Shown: positions 50,133 to 59,044, numbered from the stretch's first letter. The stretch is DNA of 64,000 bases from Asticcacaulis currens (GCF_028550395.1 NZ_JAQQKW010000001.1:310001-374000); one strand, 5' to 3'. The notes: a model not told the origin generated them from the sequence alone. Numbers and translations are program-made.

Positions 50133-50642
50133 CTATACGTCCGAAAAGTCGATAACCCGGTAGTCTCGGCCCAGCTTGTTCAGAAAACGCCGGAAATCGG
50201 CCTGATCGAGCGCTGTGGTCGCCGTATTGATGAGCGGGTGGAAGTTGACGATCTCAGCTTCATAAAGTCGCTGATCAAGAATAAATCTGACCTTGTGATC
50301 CGGGTCGTTGATAAGGGCCAGCGCCGTGACCGAACCGGGCCGCACGCCAAGCGCCTGATAGAGCCGGTCTTCGGAACCGAAACTCAGGCGTCCGGAGCCG
50401 ATGACTTTCGGCAGGGCTTTCAGATTGATCTGTGTTTGCTGTTCGGCGCTGATCAGCCACAATTGCCCCTTATCGTCCTTCAGGAACAGGTTTTTAGTGT
50501 GTGCACCGGGCAGCTTATCCTTGATCTCTTCGCCTTCACCGACACGAAACACCGCCTCATGCGCGGTCGTCCGCGGCAACAGGCCCCAGCTGTTTAGGAC
50601 TTGAAGCAGGGTGCTTTGCGTATAAAAGCTTTTTTCGGTCAT
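50133..50642 (-). CDS. ProX/YbaK-type aminoacyl-tRNA deacylase
   Basis: Trans-editing enzyme of the YbaK/ProX family that hydrolyses mischarged tRNAs (for ProX-type, Ala-tRNA-Pro). The 169-residue protein shows GAHTKNLFLKD (conserved Lys in the HTKNLFL motif) and the pattern RLSFGSEDRLYQALGVRPGSVTALALIND, matching the ProX/PrdX branch. ATG at 50642 is the first in frame. It lies immediately upstream of the ROK gene (stop at 50133-50135, next start at 50132), and divergent from the DUF6065 gene, 29 bases apart. Confidence 0.87.
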   Translation of the reverse strand: MTEKSFYTQSTLLQVLNSWGLLPRTTAHEAVFRVGEGEEIKDKLPGAHTKNLFLKDDKGQLWLISAEQQTQINLKALPKVIGSGRLSFGSEDRLYQALGVRPGSVTALALINDPDHKVRFILDQRLYEAEIVNFHPLINTATTALDQADFRRFLNKLGRDYRVIDFSDV

Positions 50643-50671
50643 TCGACGCGTTTACAGGAGCCCGAAGCGTA

Positions 50672-51427
50672 ATGGAATTGGAATGTTTTGTCGTTCAGGC
50701 CGGCCCGCGTGAAATCATTCCCGGCCGCACCGACCGCGACTGGATGGATGCGTTTTCCAACCGCTTCCCCTATCGCTGTCTGCCTCTCACCATGGCCAAT
50801 TCGACGGGCTGGGAACTGCTGGTTCCCGAAGACATTACGATCGAATGGAATGGCGGTAAACTGGCCAGTGATATCATCATCACCGCCGACCGCCCTGGCG
50901 TGCACGTCGAACACTTTGTGCAGAGCCATTTCAGTCAGGGCATCGTCACCTTCCATACGGGTTATCTCTTCCGCACGCCGCCGGGATTTGCCCTTTGGGC
51001 CACAGGCGCACCCAACCACGTCAAGGACGGCATTGCACCCCTGACCGGTCTGATCGAAACCGACTGGCTGCCGTTTCCCTTTACGATGAACTGGCGCTTC
51101 ACACGACCTGGCGTCGTGCATTTTCAGAAGGGTGAACCCTTCTGCTTCATCAATGTCATCGAACATCGAAAGACCGATGAGGTGCAGCCGGTGGTCAAGC
51201 CGATCGAGGCCGATCCGGACCTGCTGGAGCAATTTAAGGCGTGGTCGGAAAGCCGCGCCAAGTTCAATGAAAGCCTTGTCAACCGCGACCCGGCGGCCAT
51301 CAAACAGGCCTGGCAGAAGTTTTACCACAAGGGTGAACTGCCGGATCAGTCGGAAGCGCCGCAGGAGCACATGAACCGTCGCCGCGTAAACCCTGTTCGC
51401 TATGACGGGATCGAAGAGCCGAAATAA
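50672..51427 (+). CDS. DUF6065 family protein
   Basis: Conserved hypothetical protein of about 250 residues, 251 here. It is acidic in the N-terminal half, Trp and Phe rich (NSTGWELLVP, TDWLPFPFTMNWRFTRPGVVHFQKGEPFCFINVIE) and has a helical C-terminus (LLEQFKAWSESRAKFNE and DPAAIKQAWQKFYHKGE). There is no signal or membrane segment. ATG at 50672 follows AGGAGCCCGAAGCGTA. The gene is divergent from the ProX-type gene, and a bidirectional terminator follows. Function unknown. Confidence 0.82.
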   Translation: MELECFVVQAGPREIIPGRTDRDWMDAFSNRFPYRCLPLTMANSTGWELLVPEDITIEWNGGKLASDIIITADRPGVHVEHFVQSHFSQGIVTFHTGYLFRTPPGFALWATGAPNHVKDGIAPLTGLIETDWLPFPFTMNWRFTRPGVVHFQKGEPFCFINVIEHRKTDEVQPVVKPIEADPDLLEQFKAWSESRAKFNESLVNRDPAAIKQAWQKFYHKGELPDQSEAPQEHMNRRRVNPVRYDGIEEPK

Positions 51428-51453
51428 AAAAGGGAGCCTTCAGGCTCCCTTTA
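51426..51453. terminator. Bidirectional terminator between DUF6065 and lipoprotein genes
   Basis: Perfect 10-bp stem (51429-51438 with 51443-51452), TTCA loop, with A-run on the left and T-run on the right. It serves the convergent genes ending at 51427 and 51458. Confidence 0.9.
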
Positions 51454-51457
51454 TGGT

Positions 51458-52000
51458 TCAGCGACGATCCGTCGTCGGTCGCACAATACGCGGGTCGAGG
51501 TTCTGTTTCACCTCGCGCGCATCATAGGCGTTGGGATCGTTCGGCTTTTCGCCTTTGCCGAAGATGACTTCGGCCGAGGTTTCATAGCGGTAGAAAGTCG
51601 TCTGATCCTCTTCCCACGCGCCCCACGAGCCCCAACCGCCGCGATAATAGCGGTAGTAGAATCCGCCGTAGAGGCGCGGGAACGGATCACGATAAGTAGT
51701 AGTGGTCGTGCGGTCTTCCTTGGTGTTGCGGCCCACCAGACTGAACCAGTCGTAGCCGTTTTCCAGCGCCAGCTCCGCCGCGCGGTAGAGCATATAGTCC
51801 TCGACCGTCTCACGCGAAGTAGAAGAGTTGCCGGAGAATTTCAGCCGGTAGCGATTGGCTTCGATCCGCTGGTCGGAATAGCCTCGGGCCAGAGACGAGG
51901 TCGGATCACCAGTTACGGGCTGATAGGGGGTGGGGGTCGCGCAGGCGGCGAGCGTTACCAGAGAGACGCCAAGTGCCGCACCAATCATCATCTTACGCAT
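51458..52000 (-). CDS. CC0125/CC1285-like lipoprotein
   Basis: Lipoprotein, 180 residues, of a kind known in Caulobacterales. The signal MRKMMIGAALGVSLVTLAAC ends in lipobox LAAC with Cys20. The mature part has an Arg/Asn-rich first half (SDQRIEANRYRLKFSGNSSTSRETVEDYMLYRAAELALENGYDWFSLV) and an aromatic-rich section (LYGGFYYRYYRGGWGSWGAW), then a Pro/Asp/Arg-rich tail. The resemblance to the family is by memory of pattern. ATG at 52000 fits the signal; a TTG at 52015 is the other in-frame option. Function unknown. Confidence 0.75.
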   Translation of the reverse strand: MRKMMIGAALGVSLVTLAACATPTPYQPVTGDPTSSLARGYSDQRIEANRYRLKFSGNSSTSRETVEDYMLYRAAELALENGYDWFSLVGRNTKEDRTTTTTYRDPFPRLYGGFYYRYYRGGWGSWGAWEEDQTTFYRYETSAEVIFGKGEKPNDPNAYDAREVKQNLDPRIVRPTTDRR

Positions 52001-52122
52001 GGTCTTAACACTCAACTCCCTGTGAAAAAGCCCCTATTGGCGAGGGAGTATCGAGCCTCCACTATCAAACGTCAATGTGGCTTTAATACGCCACACAGGC
52101 CGTTACAGATCAGGCACGCCCT

Positions 52123-53034
52123 TCAAACCGTGTAGGTTTTCATCAGGGTAGCGACCCAATCGATAAACACCCTCACCCGGCGCGCCAGATGACGTCGTTG
52201 CGGGTAGATCAGCGATACTGGCAGGGCCTCAGCCACATGGTCGGGCAATAGTTCAATCAGCCGTCCCTGCGCCACGTGTTCTATCATGCCGACACGTGGG
52301 GCCTGAACGATTCCGAGACCCGCCAGTGCCGCGTGACGATAGGCTTCTGAATTGTTTACGGTCACCACGCCCTCCATGGTAATGGTCTGCCACTGGGTAC
52401 CGTCGAAATAGTCAAAGCCGTCCGGGCGCGCCCCCATCTGGGTCACGTAATGGATTAGCCGGTGGCCCTTCAGATCCTCCAGCGTGCGCGGCCTACCCCA
52501 TCGCGCCAGATAGGCAGGGCTGGCAAAATTACCCATGGAAAGCTTACCCAGCGAACGGACCGTCAGGCCGGAATCGCTCAGGGTCCCCACCCGGATGACG
52601 GCGTCAAAGCCTTCGCGCACAATATCGACGATGCGATCCGTCGAAGACAGTTCAACGCGCAAGGCCGGATGGCGCTCAAGCAGCGCGGGTAAGTTGGGCA
52701 GGACAAGGTTCTGCGCCACGGGTAGCGGCATATCCACGCGGATGCGCCCACTTACCTCACGCGTCTGAAACAGGCCCGACAGGTCTTCGGCATCAGCCAG
52801 CAGGTCCTTGGCGCGCTCATAGAAAACCTGACCATCGTGGGTGAGCTGAACCCGTCGCGTGGTGCGATAGAGGAGTTGCGTCCCAAGATGCGCCTCCAGC
52901 GTTTGCACCGCCGTTGATACCGTGGCCTTAGGCAGGCCAAGCGTTTCGGCCGCCTGCGTGAAAGACGATAGTTCCGCCACGCGGGTGAACATCAGCAGGG
53001 CATCTAATCGCAGCATACGCGCATTATTGTTCAT
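52123..53034 (-). CDS. LysR-family transcriptional regulator
   Basis: 303-residue LTTR with N-terminal winged HTH (LDALLMFTRVAELSSFTQAAETLGLPKATVSTAVQTLEAHLGTQLLYRTTRRVQLT) and a two-lobe effector-binding domain. It belongs to the CrgA/YhjC-like group by the sequence RIRVDMPLPVAQNLVLPNLPALLERHP. It is divergent from the short-chain dehydrogenase gene (93-base intergenic space), the standard arrangement of an LTTR and its target. Inducer unknown. Confidence 0.92.
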   Translation of the reverse strand: MNNNARMLRLDALLMFTRVAELSSFTQAAETLGLPKATVSTAVQTLEAHLGTQLLYRTTRRVQLTHDGQVFYERAKDLLADAEDLSGLFQTREVSGRIRVDMPLPVAQNLVLPNLPALLERHPALRVELSSTDRIVDIVREGFDAVIRVGTLSDSGLTVRSLGKLSMGNFASPAYLARWGRPRTLEDLKGHRLIHYVTQMGARPDGFDYFDGTQWQTITMEGVVTVNNSEAYRHAALAGLGIVQAPRVGMIEHVAQGRLIELLPDHVAEALPVSLIYPQRRHLARRVRVFIDWVATLMKTYTV

Positions 53035-53126
53035 TTATCGGAACAGTCTAGCTGGAATTTGCGGATTTATCCTGCCTCATGGGTCAACTAGTCATCGGTC
53101 ATCCGCTTTCATACAGGAGAGATTAC

Positions 53127-53876
53127 ATGACCATCGCACTCATCACCGGCGGCAGCCGGGGCCTTGGCCGCAACGCCGCCCTGCATCTGGCCCGCGACGG
53201 GGTGGACGTCATCTTCACCTATCGATCAAACTTCACAGAAGCTCAGAGCCTTGTGGCTGAGATCGAAGCCCTGGGGCGCCGCGCTGTGGGCATGCCGCTG
53301 GACGTTGGCAATACGACAGGATTCGCCCCCTTCGTGGCAAAGGTTCAGGAAACCCTGACCGCCTGGGGCGAAGACCGCTTCGACTATCTCGTCAACAATG
53401 CCGGCACCGGTGTACATGCCAGCTTTACCGATACCACCGAAGCGCAGTTCGACGAACTGGTGAATGTGCATTTCAAAGGCCCGTTCTTCCTTACCCAGGC
53501 TCTACTGCCCCTGATGCGCGACGGTGGTCGCATCCTCAATGTCTCCTCAGGTCTGGCGCGCTTCGCCCTTCCGGGTTACGCCGCCTATGCGTCGATAAAG
53601 GGGGCGATGGAGGTGCTGACGCGTTATCAGGCCAAGGAATTGGGAGCCCGCGGCATTGCCGTCAATGTCCTCGCTCCGGGGGCGATAGAGACGGATTTCG
53701 GAGGCGGGGCTGTGCGTGACAATGCGGGACTGAATGCCTTTGTGGCGTCAAATACGGCGCTGGGTCGTGTGGGTCTGCCCGACGATATTGGGGGTGTCGT
53801 TGCGGCCATTCTGTCGCCCGGCAGCCGTTGGATCAATGCGCAGCGGATCGAGGCATCGGGCGGCATGTTCCTCTAA
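53127..53876 (+). CDS. Short-chain dehydrogenase/reductase (LysR-linked)
   Basis: Classical SDR of 249 residues: cofactor motif GGSRGLG (8-14), VNNAGTG, catalytic Ser in NVSSGLARFALPGYAAY with YAAYASIK, and PGAIETDF after. The C-terminus ASGGMFL is typical of FabG-like enzymes. ATG at 53127 has AGGAGAG just upstream. It is divergent from the LysR gene and is its probable target. Substrate unknown. It ends convergent with the siderophore-interacting protein gene, sharing four bases. Confidence 0.9.
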   Translation: MTIALITGGSRGLGRNAALHLARDGVDVIFTYRSNFTEAQSLVAEIEALGRRAVGMPLDVGNTTGFAPFVAKVQETLTAWGEDRFDYLVNNAGTGVHASFTDTTEAQFDELVNVHFKGPFFLTQALLPLMRDGGRILNVSSGLARFALPGYAAYASIKGAMEVLTRYQAKELGARGIAVNVLAPGAIETDFGGGAVRDNAGLNAFVASNTALGRVGLPDDIGGVVAAILSPGSRWINAQRIEASGGMFL

Positions 53877-54610
53877 TCAAGAGCCTGATGTGCGCCCGCT
53901 TCGCCCTTCAGCCAATAGCCAGAGGCCTTGATCCCTTTCGGATTGAGGCCTTTGTCGTGCAGATGCGCGCGCACCGTCCGGGCCCACTGTGCCTCTCCGG
54001 CGATCCATATATGCGTGTCCGCAGGGAGGGTCAGGGCGTCGATGACGCTCAGCACATCATCGGCTTGCGCACGATAAAGCCAGTGAATGTCCGCCTTGGC
54101 CTGAGTGACCCACGCCTGACGCTCAGCGGCGGTTTCGACCATGACCAGGACGGTGATCGCCTGACCCGCAGGGGCGGTTTCCAGGCGACGACCGATAGCC
54201 GGCAAGGCCGTTTCATCCCCGATCAGAATATAATGAGCGAACACATCCGGCCAAACCAGCGAACCGCGCGGCCCGCCAATGTGGAGCGTATCGCCGACCT
54301 TTGCTTGTAACGCCCATTGGGTGGCCGGGCCGGCCGGGTCATGCAGGGCAAAGTCGAGGGTCAGCCGCCCATTGCTTACATCAAAGGCACGCGGCGTGTA
54401 GTCGCGCATAACCGGCGTTTCTCCGCCCTGGGGATCGGCAAACAAGAGCTTCACATGGTCATCGAAGCCCAGCGACTGAAACCCCTCCAGATCGCCACTG
54501 AGGATCAAACGCATCATATTCGGTGTCAGTCGGATGCGCTCAGCAACCCTCAATTCACGACGGCGCAGTTCAAAGCGAACGCGCAAGGGCGTGCAATTGT
54601 CTTCAGCCAT
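53873..54610 (-). CDS. Siderophore-interacting protein / ferric reductase (YqjH-like)
   Basis: NAD(P)H-dependent ferric-chelate reductase of the SIP/YqjH family, which releases iron from siderophores in the cytosol. The 245-residue protein has the FAD domain (VAERIRLTPNMMRLILSGDLEGF; the flavin motif RDYTPRAFD), GGPRGSLVWPD and the SIP tail (GEAQWARTVRAHLHDKGLNPKGIKASGYWLKGEAG). The ATG at 54610 lies one base after the PadR gene stop, so the two are an operon. Iron control through the PadR protein is expected by analogy with E. coli YqjI/YqjH. Confidence 0.92.
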   Translation of the reverse strand: MAEDNCTPLRVRFELRRRELRVAERIRLTPNMMRLILSGDLEGFQSLGFDDHVKLLFADPQGGETPVMRDYTPRAFDVSNGRLTLDFALHDPAGPATQWALQAKVGDTLHIGGPRGSLVWPDVFAHYILIGDETALPAIGRRLETAPAGQAITVLVMVETAAERQAWVTQAKADIHWLYRAQADDVLSVIDALTLPADTHIWIAGEAQWARTVRAHLHDKGLNPKGIKASGYWLKGEAGAHQALD

Positions 54611-54611
54611 C

Positions 54612-55184
54612 TCACGACCTCTCAATACGGCGAGCCAGATCGTCGATACCATCGACAATGGCGTGCAGTTCGTCTTGCGTCAGCGGGCGGGCGGCGCGAT
54701 TGCGCAGAGCCGCCTTGAGATTGTCCATGGCGCGAAAAATGGGCACGAAATCCGGTCCTTCCGAGGTGCTTTGCGGGGCTTCGGCAAACAGACGCTCCAG
54801 TTCTTCGGCGCGTTCAGCCAAAAGGGCCGTTCCCGCTTCGGTGATGGTGGCGACCTTGCGGCCTTCAGCGTCGGGGGTGATGGTGATAAAGCCACCATCT
54901 TCCAGCCAATTCAGGGCCGGATAGACAATACCAGGCGACGGTGCGTACTGACCGTTGAAATGGTCGTCGATAGCGCGGATGAGTTCATAACCGTGGCTGG
55001 GCTTATCGCTGATCAGCCTGAGCAATACGAGCCGCAGGCCGCCATGCCCGAAACCGCGACCGCCACGTCCACCCTGGCCACGCCGACCGGGCCCGCGCTC
55101 ACCAAACGGGCCGCCACGGCCCTCTTCGGGCCAGCCGCGATGATGACCACCGCCTCGCCCGGGTCCAAAGGGAAAGTCCCTCAT
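54612..55184 (-). CDS. PadR-family regulator with Gly/Arg/His-rich N-terminal arm (YqjI-like)
   Basis: 190-residue regulator. The N-terminal 48 residues are almost only Gly, Arg, His, Pro and Glu (GGHHRGW, GERGPGRRGQGGRGGRGFGHGG), then a PadR winged helix (LRLVLLRLISDKPSHGYELIRAIDDHFNG, SPGIVYPALNWLEDGGFI) and a C-terminal dimerisation helix. E. coli YqjI has a His/Cys-rich metal-binding arm at the same place and represses yqjH; here the His are fewer and Cys absent. The next gene is a YqjH-like reductase, so a metal- or flavin-linked switch is plausible. Confidence 0.9.
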   Translation of the reverse strand: MRDFPFGPGRGGGHHRGWPEEGRGGPFGERGPGRRGQGGRGGRGFGHGGLRLVLLRLISDKPSHGYELIRAIDDHFNGQYAPSPGIVYPALNWLEDGGFITITPDAEGRKVATITEAGTALLAERAEELERLFAEAPQSTSEGPDFVPIFRAMDNLKAALRNRAARPLTQDELHAIVDGIDDLARRIERS

Positions 55185-55227
55185 GATTCAGATACCTTTC
55201 TAAGTGGTCACAAATCAGGATCACGGT

Positions 55228-55281
55228 GAATTCTGTGTGTCTCTGATGTGTATTTATATATATCTGAATTGTGTTTGAAAT
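55228..55281 (-). promoter_or_regulatory. AT-rich upstream region of the PadR-SIP operon
   Basis: Very AT-rich segment (TATTTATATATAT around 55251-55263) about 70 bases before the PadR start, likely its promoter and operator. Two partly repeated GAATT...TGTGT blocks (from 55229 and 55265) could be regulator half-sites. No proven motif. Confidence 0.3.
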
Positions 55282-55293
55282 AGGTCAATAAGA

Positions 55294-55329
55294 TTTCAGG
55301 CCTGTCCGCGTCAACGAACAGGCCTGAAA
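55294..55329. repeat. 12-bp inverted repeat near the rimM 3' end
   Basis: Perfect stem (55294-55305 with 55318-55329) with a 12-base loop, 22 bases past the rimM stop on the minus strand. It has no T-run on either side in the correct direction, so it is probably an mRNA-end hairpin rather than a strong intrinsic terminator. Confidence 0.5.
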
Positions 55330-55350
55330 AAGGTTCTAACTTTTGGCGTA

Positions 55351-55887
55351 TCAATGATCAGTCTGAGGGTCTGGCTCTGCCGGAACGATCACCTCATCCG
55401 GCGGCGCAATCACCACATAGCCTGCGCCGATATTCACCTCCGGCACGTTTTCACGGGTGAACATCAGGAAATAACTGGCGCCGCCTTTGGGCTGGATGTC
55501 GAGCAGATCTCCGGCGCCAAAATCCTCAACGCCTTTGAGCCGTCCGATCACGGACCCATCGGTGCCACGAACTTCAAGGCCAATCAGGTCGGTGATATAG
55601 AAATCGTCCTCGTCCTCGACTTCGGGCAGGTCTTCGCGGCGCACATAGAGTTTCATTCCCTTAAGCGCATCGGCCTTGTCCTTGTCGCTTATGCCTTCGG
55701 CCTTAACGACCAAAGCGCCCTTATGCACACGCGCCGCCGTAATCACCAGTGCAGGTTCGCCGCGCGGGTTATAAAGGGGATTATACTCCAGTACGCTCAG
55801 CGGATCGTCCATATGGCTGATCAGCTTGAATTCGCCGCGCACACCGAAGCTGGCGGCGACCTGGGCCACGAAAACCAGTTCCGTCAT
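55351..55887 (-). CDS. rimM: Ribosome maturation factor RimM
   Basis: Assists 30S maturation, binding S19. The 178-residue protein has the N-terminal domain (VFVAQVAASFGVRGEFKLISHMDDP) and the PRC-barrel domain (YITDLIGLEVRGTDGSVIGRLKGVEDFGAGDLLDI), ending in a charged tail. ATG at 55887 shares a TGATG with the upstream fsa stop; the frame's longer upstream extension overlaps fsa and is not needed. The more common neighbours (trmD, rpsP) are not here, so it is displaced from the usual operon. Confidence 0.93.
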   Translation of the reverse strand: MTELVFVAQVAASFGVRGEFKLISHMDDPLSVLEYNPLYNPRGEPALVITAARVHKGALVVKAEGISDKDKADALKGMKLYVRREDLPEVEDEDDFYITDLIGLEVRGTDGSVIGRLKGVEDFGAGDLLDIQPKGGASYFLMFTRENVPEVNIGAGYVVIAPPDEVIVPAEPDPQTDH

Positions 55888-56540
55888 CAGAGAATGCTTT
55901 GGCCCGTGCTGGCCCAGTCGGCGAGGAAGGTTTCCAGACCCTTGTCGGTCAGGTCGTGCTGGAACATGGCCTTGATGACCGCGGGCGGCAGGGTGGCGCA
56001 ATCGGCCCCCGCAATGGCGGCCTGAGCGACGTGGGTAGTGTTGCGCAAGGACGCGGCGAGGATGGCCGTTTCAAACTCATAATTATCGAACACGGTGCGG
56101 ATATCGCGGATCAGCTGCATCCCGTCTTCACCGCGATCGTCCAGACGCCCGACGAAGGGAGATACGAAGGTCGCCCCGGCCTTGGCGGCCAGGAGCGCCT
56201 GCGTCACCGAGAAACACAGGGTGACATTGGTCATCAGGCCCTGATCGGAAAAGACGCGCGTGGCTTTCAGGCCATCAACAGTGAGCGGCACCTTGATCAC
56301 CACATTGTCGGCGATCTTGGCGAGTTTTTCGCCCTCGGCCACCATCTGCTCGAATTCCGTGGCCGCGACCTCGGCCGAAACCGGACCGTCAATCATGGCG
56401 CAGATTTCCCTGGTGACCTCAAGGATATTGCGGCCCGACTTGGCGATCAGGGTCGGGTTGGTGGTCACGCCGTCGATCAGGCCCGTCTCATTGAGTTCGG
56501 CCAGAAGCGCGGTGTCGGCAGTGTCGGCAAAGATCAGCAT
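55887..56540 (-). CDS. fsa: Fructose-6-phosphate aldolase / transaldolase family protein
   Basis: TalC/FSA-type class I aldolase, 217 residues, single alpha/beta barrel. The motif [13 protein letters not shown] and the Schiff-base Lys83 in VVIKVPLT are clear, as is [18 protein letters not shown]. It acts in pentose phosphate/aldol metabolism; whether it behaves as transaldolase or FSA cannot be told. ATG at 56540 is adopted. Its TGA overlaps rimM's ATG by one base. Divergent from rimO. Confidence 0.92.
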   Translation of the reverse strand: MLIFADTADTALLAELNETGLIDGVTTNPTLIAKSGRNILEVTREICAMIDGPVSAEVAATEFEQMVAEGEKLAKIADNVVIKVPLTVDGLKATRVFSDQGLMTNVTLCFSVTQALLAAKAGATFVSPFVGRLDDRGEDGMQLIRDIRTVFDNYEFETAILAASLRNTTHVAQAAIAGADCATLPPAVIKAMFQHDLTDKGLETFLADWASTGQSIL

Positions 56541-56631
56541 GGTTTTTCCTTGGGCGTCTTTGTGTTTGGAGGCATTTGCGTGTATGAGGCCGCATTAATC
56601 CGTATAACAGAGCAAGTTCAAGTTTTTTTGC

Positions 56632-58044
56632 ATGAGTAACGCCCCCGCCACTTCTGACGCCCCCAAGGTCGGTTTTGTCTCGCTCGGCTGCCCAAAGGCG
56701 CTGGTCGATTCCGAACGCATACTGACGCGCCTGAAAGGCGAAGGCTATGCCACGGCCGCCGAATATGCCGGGGCCGATGTGGTGGTGGTCAATACCTGCG
56801 GCTTTCTGGATTCGGCGCGCGACGAAAGCCTGAATGCCATTGGCGAAGCTCTGGCCGAAAACGGCAAGGTGGTGGTGACTGGCTGTCTGGGGGCCGAAGC
56901 CGACCTGATCCGCGAACGCTTTCCCAATGTCGCCGCCGTCACCGGGGCGCATCAGTACGAAGAGGTGATGGAGGCGGTGCGCCGCATAGTGCCCGCTAAG
57001 CCCGACCCCTTCCGCCCGCTGGTGCCGGAGAATGATCCCGGCGTAAGACTGACGCCCAAACACTATGCCTATCTGAAGATTTCCGAAGGTTGCGACCACC
57101 GCTGTTCCTTCTGCATCATCCCCTCCCTGCGCGGTGATCTGGCCTCGCGGCCAGTTGATGAGGTCTTGCGCGAGGCCGAGGTTCTGGCTGCCAATGGCGT
57201 CAAAGAGCTGCTGGTCGTTTCGCAGGACACCTCGGCCTATGGGCTCGATATTCGCTATGCCGAAGGCCGCTGGCGCAATGATTACTATAAGGCGTCGTTC
57301 GAAGACCTGTCGCGGGGCCTGGGTGAATTGGGTATCTGGGTGCGGATGCACTATGTCTATCCTTACCCGCACGTGAACAGCGTCATCCCACTGATGGCCG
57401 AAGGCAAGATCCTGCCCTATCTGGATATTCCGTTCCAGCACGCCAGCCCGAAGGTACTGAAGGCCATGCGCCGCCCCGGTAATCAGGACAAGACGCTCGA
57501 GCGCATCTTAAGCTGGCGCGAGATCTGTCCGGACCTGACGCTGCGTTCGACCTTCGTTGTCGGCTTCCCCGGTGAGACCGAGGCCGACTTCAACCTGCTG
57601 CTCGACTGGCTGGAAGCGGCGCAGATCGACCGGGTTGGGGCCTTTGCCTACGAAAACGTCGAAGGCGCCGCCGCGCGCGACCTGCCAGACCACGTCCCAG
57701 AGGAGGTCAAACAGGACCGCCTGGCGCGCTTTATGGCTGTAGCGTCGCGCATCTCGGCGCAGAAGCTGCAAAACAAGGTCAGTCAGGTGGTCGATGTGCT
57801 GGTGGACGAAATCCGCTCAGACGGCGTCGCGGTGGCGCGCACCAAGGGCGATGCGCCGGAAATCGACGGCCATATCTACCTGAAAGGCTTTACCGGCCTG
57901 AGCGTCGGTGACTATGCGAAGGCCAAGGTGACGCGCGCCGATGCCTACGACCTGTGGGGCGAACCGGAAGGGCTGATCAAGCTCAACCGCGTGCCGACGG
58001 CGCGTCCGGCGGGGCGCACGCACCGGCTGATTTCGCGGATTTAG
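56632..58044 (+). CDS. rimO: Ribosomal protein S12 methylthiotransferase RimO
   Basis: Radical-SAM enzyme that adds a methylthio group to Asp of S12. The 470-residue protein has the UPF0004 domain with Cys20, Cys56 and Cys85, the radical-SAM site CDHRCSFC (Cys154, Cys158, Cys161) and a C-terminal TRAM domain ([31 protein letters not shown]). The segment [14 protein letters not shown] favours RimO over MiaB. ATG at 56632 leads an Ala/Pro-rich short head. It faces fsa-rimM divergently. Confidence 0.96.
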   Translation: MSNAPATSDAPKVGFVSLGCPKALVDSERILTRLKGEGYATAAEYAGADVVVVNTCGFLDSARDESLNAIGEALAENGKVVVTGCLGAEADLIRERFPNVAAVTGAHQYEEVMEAVRRIVPAKPDPFRPLVPENDPGVRLTPKHYAYLKISEGCDHRCSFCIIPSLRGDLASRPVDEVLREAEVLAANGVKELLVVSQDTSAYGLDIRYAEGRWRNDYYKASFEDLSRGLGELGIWVRMHYVYPYPHVNSVIPLMAEGKILPYLDIPFQHASPKVLKAMRRPGNQDKTLERILSWREICPDLTLRSTFVVGFPGETEADFNLLLDWLEAAQIDRVGAFAYENVEGAAARDLPDHVPEEVKQDRLARFMAVASRISAQKLQNKVSQVVDVLVDEIRSDGVAVARTKGDAPEIDGHIYLKGFTGLSVGDYAKAKVTRADAYDLWGEPEGLIKLNRVPTARPAGRTHRLISRI

Positions 58045-58045
58045 T

Positions 58046-58513
58046 TCAGGGTACCAGCCAGAACCCGAACCGTGAAATCGGGTGCGCGATATCTTTCAGC
58101 GGCCAGCCATGCTGCGCCGCCAGGGCCTTAAGCGTGCGTCGCGGGGCCAGCACCCAGCAACGTTGCGACAGGTGCCATCCGTCTTGGCTGTGCGATTTCG
58201 GAATGAAATAGAGGTCGTGCGCGTCCATCTCGATACTGTCGATCTGATCCAGCGGCAGGGCCTTATGATCCGGAGAGATGAATTCGCGGCGTTCGGGGTC
58301 ATAGCTGAACAGGGGCTTGTTCAGCACGCTCAGGCTGATCATGCCAAACAGCAAAAGGCCCAGAATTAACACCCCAATCCCCTTGCCTTGCGTTATCATA
58401 AGTGCCGCCCAGAAGGGCGAGATCAGCATCAGGGCGATGGTATAGGTGTTGAGCAAGGTCGCGCTCCAGCGCACCTCGACCACAGCTGTTTCAGGCGTTT
58501 CGTCAGACTTCAT
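58046..58513 (-). CDS. Small membrane protein of unknown function
   Basis: Predicted 155-residue membrane protein with two adjacent membrane helices (about residues 24-70: NTYTIALMLISPFWAALMI and GIGVLILGLLLFGMISL) and a C-terminal soluble part with a short beta pattern (IDSIEMDAHDLYFIPKS). I do not recognise a family. The ATG at 58513 was picked because the product then starts close to the first helix; an ATG four codons upstream (58525) is equally possible. It ends one base after the rimO stop (convergent) and faces the Hsp20 gene. Confidence 0.6.
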   Translation of the reverse strand: MKSDETPETAVVEVRWSATLLNTYTIALMLISPFWAALMITQGKGIGVLILGLLLFGMISLSVLNKPLFSYDPERREFISPDHKALPLDQIDSIEMDAHDLYFIPKSHSQDGWHLSQRCWVLAPRRTLKALAAQHGWPLKDIAHPISRFGFWLVP

Positions 58514-58618
58514 ACCTGATGCCATATCCTGAACCGAGGCAGCATTCCACCTGCATTTTACCATCCACACCTTGCGGCGACCTGGGGGAGGACGCATATC
58601 GGAAACGCGGAGGAAGCG

Positions 58619-59044
58619 ATGTCCCGGTTTATAGTGTTCGACAGCCCGTTCCTGCTGGGGTTCGATGAGACCCGCAGCCTGATCGAGCGCGTCAGCCGCG
58701 CTTCCGACAATTACCCGCCTTATAATGTCGAAGCCCTTTCGGCCAATCACCTGCGCCTGACCGTGGCGGTGGCGGGTTTCACCCCCGATACGCTGCGTCT
58801 CAGCCTGCAAGGGCCACAACTGACGCTTCAGGCGTTTAAGGATCCGGGCAAGGAGCCGTCAGAGGCCGAACCGCGCGAATTCATCCATCGGGGCATCGCG
58901 CAGCGCGGGTTTACGCGCAGCTTCGTCGTCGGCGAAGGGTTTGAGGTCGAGGGCGCGGTAATGGAATACGGTTTGCTGCACATCGACCTCAAGCGGCCTC
59001 ACGCGCCGGAGGATGTGCGCATCATCCCCATTAAAGCGCGGTGA
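58619..59044 (+). CDS. Small heat-shock protein Hsp20 (IbpA-like)
   Basis: ATP-independent chaperone that holds unfolding proteins. The 141-residue protein has an N-terminal Phe-rich arm and the alpha-crystallin domain (YNVEALSANHLRLTVAVAGFTPDTLRLSLQGPQLTLQAF, GFTRSFVVGEGFEVEGAVMEYGLLHIDLKR), ending with an IxI-type motif (IIPI) needed for oligomerisation. ATG at 58619 follows GCGGAGGAAGC. IbpA-type N-terminus (FDSPFLLGFDETRSLIERV). Likely heat-inducible, but no clear sigma-32 site was identified; a long upstream hairpin (thermometer) was not obvious. Confidence 0.93.
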   Translation: MSRFIVFDSPFLLGFDETRSLIERVSRASDNYPPYNVEALSANHLRLTVAVAGFTPDTLRLSLQGPQLTLQAFKDPGKEPSEAEPREFIHRGIAQRGFTRSFVVGEGFEVEGAVMEYGLLHIDLKRPHAPEDVRIIPIKAR

